Virus record (IMG/VR): IMGVR_UViG_3300042197_001094
Location: 1-22,638 of that record
DNA from: a virus
Strand: one strand, 5' to 3'
DNA: 22,638 bases
The position numbers were made by a program, and so were the translations under genes. Of the stretch, positions 19,369 to 22,638 are shown piece after piece; positions within the stretch are counted from its first letter, which is position 1, and every line of letters starts with the position of its first letter. Below the pieces are notes generated by a model. That model ran no database searches. It was not told the DNA's origin and saw only the letters and a list, made by a program, of their open reading frames with translations.

Positions 19369-20918
19369 AGTGACAGACTCCCTTTCGTGTCGTACACACT
19401 GCCCACTTCATCCGCCACCATTGCCGCACCGAGGGCCATGATGGTAGCTACCACCCCGTCAATCTTGTCCGCCGATCTGGACTTGCTGGGCCGGATATTA
19501 TCGCTCCTGTCCCGCTCCGCCGCTACGTTTCCCGCCATCCAGCGTAGCACAGGGTCGCCGTCGTGGTGCAGTGTCTGATTGGCAATCCGCCGCTCGAACT
19601 CCTTCGAGGGGGCCGCGAATGATCCGATGGTCTGGCGGAATTCTTTCAGCCGATCGGCAGGGAACCCGGCCGCCGCGAGTTGTTGGGCCATCGCCCGGGC
19701 CGGTCCCCATGGGTCGTAGGCCAGACATTGCAGGTCAAACCGCTCGGCCACCTCGCACAGTTCCGCACAGATCACACCGTAGTCCGCGACATTGCCATCA
19801 GTCTGCGTGATCAGCCCTTGTGCTGCCCAGCGTTTGGCTTGTGCGCGGTCCTGTTTCCCCCGAATGTCTGCGACTTCCTCCGGCATCCAATAACGACACT
19901 TCACGAAGTAATCGCCATCGCGCTTGAACACCATCGAGAGGGCGTTGATATCGCGCGTTGACGCCAAGTCCAACCCACACCATACCGGCTCACCAGAGAA
20001 CTCCGAGAGGTCGAAGTCTGTGCGGCACTGGTCCCAGTGGTGCATCTGAATCCAGCGGACGGCCTGCTCGGTCCATTGGTTGAGGTAGAGGTTGCGAAAT
20101 GTGTTCTCTGCTGCTGGGTTGTTTTTGGCTGCTTCACATTCCTCTCTCAGGAAATCCAACGACACAGACGCGCCTAGATTTGGATTGGCTCTCCTCCATG
20201 TGTCTTCATTAGTCCAATCGTCTGCAATGTCCGCACCGAAAATACAGCCGTAGAAAGTCGGGTCGCCGTCCGGCTTTTCAATCGCCGCCTTTGCCCGTTG
20301 GTGCATCTCCCAACAGATCGAAGACCGGTCATGTCCTGCTGTCGTGATTGCCACCACCAGAGGATTAGCACGGGCTCCCCGGCCCGATAACATCGCGTCC
20401 CATAGCTGCCGGTTGGGCTGTGTGTGGAGTTCGTCGAATATGATGCCATGCGGTGACCGTCCATGTGCTGTGTATGCCTCCGCCGATGCCGCTTCGTACC
20501 ATCCTCCCGAAGACCTTGCGTGGATCTTGTATTGCCTTCGCTCCGTCTTGTCGGCCAATAGCGGGCTTCCTAGTTCAATCATTCTTCGGGCCATTCCATA
20601 AACGATAGATGCCTGCGCCCGATCCCCAGCACATGAATAGACTTGGGGACGCTTCTCTCCATCGCACAGTAGCAAATACAACGCCAATCCTGCTGCAAAT
20701 GTGCTTTTGCCGTTCTTTCGCGGGATTTCAATATAGGCAATGCGGTATCGACGTGTACCATCTTCCCGAACCCAGCCGAACAAGTCGCGGACGATCTTCC
20801 GTTGCCACGGTTGAAGAATGAAAGCCTGGCCGGCCCAGACTCCCTCGATGTGGCGCAATTCGCCTTCGAAGAATCGGACTGCACGATCAGCTTTCTTTTC
20901 ATCGAAGAAGTAGGCCAT
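19365..20918 (-). CDS. terL: terminase large subunit (Terminase_1)
   Basis: The 517-residue protein has both terminase parts. The ATPase has Walker A PRKNGKST (66-73, with K71) and Walker B GIIFDEL (158-164, D162 and E163). AITTAG near 190-195 is the coupling motif. The nuclease half has GLDLAST with D317, AYDPWG with D401 and ADKIDGV with D484/D487, the RNase H-like metal ligands. It cuts concatemeric DNA and pumps it into the prohead. The ATG overlaps the small-subunit stop (TGATG). The length and motif order are normal for HK97-like phages. Packaging strategy (cos or pac) cannot be decided here. Confidence 0.95.
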   Translation of the reverse strand: MAYFFDEKKADRAVRFFEGELRHIEGVWAGQAFILQPWQRKIVRDLFGWVREDGTRRYRIAYIEIPRKNGKSTFAAGLALYLLLCDGEKRPQVYSCAGDRAQASIVYGMARRMIELGSPLLADKTERRQYKIHARSSGGWYEAASAEAYTAHGRSPHGIIFDELHTQPNRQLWDAMLSGRGARANPLVVAITTAGHDRSSICWEMHQRAKAAIEKPDGDPTFYGCIFGADIADDWTNEDTWRRANPNLGASVSLDFLREECEAAKNNPAAENTFRNLYLNQWTEQAVRWIQMHHWDQCRTDFDLSEFSGEPVWCGLDLASTRDINALSMVFKRDGDYFVKCRYWMPEEVADIRGKQDRAQAKRWAAQGLITQTDGNVADYGVICAELCEVAERFDLQCLAYDPWGPARAMAQQLAAAGFPADRLKEFRQTIGSFAAPSKEFERRIANQTLHHDGDPVLRWMAGNVAAERDRSDNIRPSKSRSADKIDGVVATIMALGAAMVADEVGSVYDTKGSLSL

Positions 20919-21253
20919 CAGTCGTAAAGGTCTGCGTTTACCTGGACGTTGACCTGCGTTGTAGGTTGCGCCGGCTTGTTCTGGGCCATCATTGCCACAA
21001 GGACTTTGGCCGCATTGACTCGCGCCCGATCATCCTCCGATGTAATGACCAGCCGGATCATCTCATCTGGGATTCGCTTGAGTGCCTCGGGACGGATCTC
21101 CCATCCATTATGCAATGCCTGTTGAATCAGCCGCAGATCCTTCCCCGGTGTCCGAGGGTCGATCTGTGCCACGGTCGGAACAGGCGGGGGAGTCGGCTTC
21201 GCACTGCCCCCCAATCCCCCCTTCAGAAGCTTGTCGTCAGCGGGTCGGATCAT
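20918..21253 (-). CDS. putative terminase small subunit
   Basis: The 111-residue protein lies directly before terL. The ATG overlaps the methyltransferase stop (ATGA). The frame extends much further upstream but without an SD. The N-terminus is a flexible, Gly- and Pro-rich arm (KGGLGGSAKPTPPPVP). The helical core is DLRLIQQALHNGWEIRPEALKRIPDEMIRLVITSEDDRARVNAAKVLVAMMAQNK. The tail is VNVQVNADLYD. Small terminases bind the packaging site and pass DNA to terL. The usual helix-turn-helix is not evident, so the call rests mainly on position and size. Confidence 0.65.
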   Translation of the reverse strand: MIRPADDKLLKGGLGGSAKPTPPPVPTVAQIDPRTPGKDLRLIQQALHNGWEIRPEALKRIPDEMIRLVITSEDDRARVNAAKVLVAMMAQNKPAQPTTQVNVQVNADLYD

Positions 21254-22557
21254 TGCTCTTTCCCCCGTGTCGCCTGCCTTCCCGTCAGCGTCTCCCACCG
21301 CTTTACGATCACGTCGCAGTATGCCGGACTGATCTCCATGCCGTAGCACTTGCGGCCCAGTTGCTCGGCGGCGATCAGCGTCGTGCCGGAGCCGCAGAAG
21401 GGCTCGTATGCTAAACCGGGCCACGACTGTATCGCTATGGACGGTAGAGCGATTGGGAATGACGCCGGATGATCTATCTGCTGCCCCTTTGACGTTCCAC
21501 ACCGAAACACGTTGTCGTGGATCTTGTAAGGATGAACTGCGTCACCTCGCTTAGTCGAAGTGTGGACACGCAATTTTCCATCCACGCCGCGAGTACGCCC
21601 GGCGACAACTCGTCCAGCGTCCTTGCACTCAACGAACTTCTCTGGGTAGACGTGCTGCCTGTTGAAATGCCAGATGAACTCGTGAGCGGGGGCAAGCCTT
21701 CCATTCCAATCGCCCGGCATTCCTGACAGTTTGTCCCAAACATACCAGCCGAACCTTCGCCATCCTTGCTCTCGCATCCATTCGATCCATCCGTCCCAAT
21801 ACGGAATCCACTCTCCGTCTCGATGAATCATGCCGAGGTTCACCAGCACTTGCCCAGCGTCGGCCATCGGCAGATTACCGAACACGCCACGCATGAGCCC
21901 GTCCCAGTCCTTGCACTTCTCTTTGCCTTCCTTCGTGTAGTCGCGCTGCTGACCATACGGCGGCGAAGTGAAGCACAGGTCCGCCTTCGCCCCCGCCATC
22001 AGCCGCTCCACATCCTCGGCCTTCGTCGAGTCGCCGCAGAGCAACCGATGATTTCCGAGAATCCACAGATCGCCCGGCTTTGTGATCGGATCGACGGGAG
22101 GCTCTGGCGCTTCGTCTTCGGTGATCTCCGCATCATTCAGCCCATCAAGAATCCCCGCCTCTTCCGCCAACTCCGTGAACATATCCGCGAGTGCCTCAGA
22201 AGCCGTTTCGACCTCTTCCAGCAACTCCCGCAGCTTGTCCGCATCTGCTTCAGCCATCGCCCCGAGGGGGTCGATCGTCGCGAGGATCTTGTCAGCCTCT
22301 TCCTCGCTCACGTCCAGCACCAGCACCGGTATCTCGGCATTGTGCAGGGTCTCCGTTCTCAGGTGCCCGTCAATCAGCATTAGGCCGCCCTCTGGCGTTT
22401 CCCGGGCCAGCACAGCCGAGGCAATGCCAACCTCTGCCAGAATGCCGCGTAGTGCGTTTGCCTGCGACTCGGGATGCTTTCTCCAGTTCTTCGGGTTGGG
22501 CTGGAGTTGATCCGCTGGCACCCGCCGCAGTTCTTTGATCCGGTCCCTGATGTTCAC
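21250..22557 (-). CDS. ParB-like/DNA methyltransferase fusion (beta-class N4/N6)
   Basis: The 435-residue protein starts at GTG. Residues 10-100 form a ParB/Srx-like domain with the signature MLIDGHLRTETL (60-71). A very acidic linker (100-160) leads to the methyltransferase. Motif IV is FTSPPYG (196-202), and the AdoMet site FCGSGTT (387-393) comes after it, which defines the beta class. DHPASFPIALP near 362-372 is the usual block before the AdoMet site. Proteins of this build modify adenine-N6 or cytosine-N4. The target-recognition region lies at about 205-360. It may protect phage DNA from restriction or mark packaging sites. The gene is co-transcribed with the terminase genes, and no restriction enzyme is seen. 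Confidence 0.9.
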   Translation of the reverse strand: MNIRDRIKELRRVPADQLQPNPKNWRKHPESQANALRGILAEVGIASAVLARETPEGGLMLIDGHLRTETLHNAEIPVLVLDVSEEEADKILATIDPLGAMAEADADKLRELLEEVETASEALADMFTELAEEAGILDGLNDAEITEDEAPEPPVDPITKPGDLWILGNHRLLCGDSTKAEDVERLMAGAKADLCFTSPPYGQQRDYTKEGKEKCKDWDGLMRGVFGNLPMADAGQVLVNLGMIHRDGEWIPYWDGWIEWMREQGWRRFGWYVWDKLSGMPGDWNGRLAPAHEFIWHFNRQHVYPEKFVECKDAGRVVAGRTRGVDGKLRVHTSTKRGDAVHPYKIHDNVFRCGTSKGQQIDHPASFPIALPSIAIQSWPGLAYEPFCGSGTTLIAAEQLGRKCYGMEISPAYCDVIVKRWETLTGRQATRGKEQ

Positions 22558-22562
22558 GCACC

Positions 22563-22578
22563 GCCCCCCAATCCCCCC
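22563..22578 (-). repeat. G-rich 16-mer, also present at 21206-21221
   Basis: GGGGGGATTGGGGGGC on the minus strand stands upstream of the methyltransferase start. It recurs exactly within the small terminase gene, where it encodes GGLGG. Both copies are followed by a variable base and GTGCG. It may be a binding site or a trace of duplication. Confidence 0.6.
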
Positions 22579-22593
22579 GAGGTAAACAAAAGG

Positions 22594-22638
22594 CTAATCA
22601 TCGGCGGTCTCCAAACGTGTCAAAAATATGTGCGCGAG
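22594..22638 (-). CDS. possible C-terminal end of an upstream gene (partial)
   Basis: The minus-strand frame from the window edge reads 14 codons to TAG, ending LAHIFLTRLETADD. It is short and could be chance. The late operon probably continues beyond the edge, so a real gene may end here. The same stretch contains TTGACA (22618-22623) with a weak -10 candidate 15 nt on. A promoter for the methyltransferase is therefore the alternative. Confidence 0.3.
   Translation of the reverse strand, partial: LAHIFLTRLETADD

Noticed and set aside
22554-22601. 15-residue leader peptide before the methyltransferase
   Set aside because: It is short, Gly-rich from the G-run repeat, and has no SD. Nothing distinguishes it from chance.

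Overview
The window looks like part of the genome of a tailed double-stranded DNA phage, or a prophage. The virion genes are those of a siphovirus with an HK97-type head and a long, flexible, non-contractile tail: a Terminase_1-type large terminase, portal, prohead protease, capsid protein with a delta domain, head-tail connectors, tail tube, G/GT tail chaperones and a tape measure. No integrase, lysis cassette or replication gene is visible, so only part of a genome is present. The DNA is G+C-rich and gene starts mostly carry Shine-Dalgarno sites. The cysteine-rich tail proteins, the glycosyltransferase-like last gene and the csrA homologue make a planctomycete or similar environmental host possible, but this is a weak inference.

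Layout. (1) Positions 1-371, minus strand: a 110-nt tRNA-like element and a clear tRNA-Tyr(GUA). (2) Positions 431-2780, minus strand: a tightly packed operon of nine small genes, read right to left. It includes a csrA homologue and a ribbon-helix-helix protein. Four of its starts use almost the same start cassette. (3) Positions 2781-3685: a gene-poor divergent region. It holds a near-consensus promoter that drives a short, terminator-ended RNA of about 100 nt, whose two hairpin loops are exactly complementary. (4) Positions 3686-6251, plus strand: eight small genes in cassettes separated by GC-rich stem-loops. Two of them have duplicated sigma70-type promoters with an identical 13-nt spacer segment. 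One gene encodes an Xis/MerR-like helix-turn-helix protein. (5) Positions 6228-22557, minus strand: one long late operon, read right to left. Its order is ParB-methyltransferase fusion, small and large terminase, portal, protease, capsid, decoration-like protein, connectors, tail completion protein, tail tube, chaperones G and GT, tape measure, four distal-tail or fibre-like proteins, a small cysteine protein and a glycosyltransferase-like protein.

How it works together. The late operon follows assembly order. DNA is packaged by the terminase through the portal into a capsid matured by the protease. The connectors join it to a tail built on the tape measure with help from the G/GT chaperones. 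GT is made by a -1 frameshift at A_AAA_AAC, and a perfect 10-bp stem begins 5 nt downstream. The two divergent small-gene operons look like early or regulatory modules. With a translational regulator (CsrA), a small RNA, repeated start cassettes and paired promoters, this part appears unusually rich in RNA-level and operator-level control.
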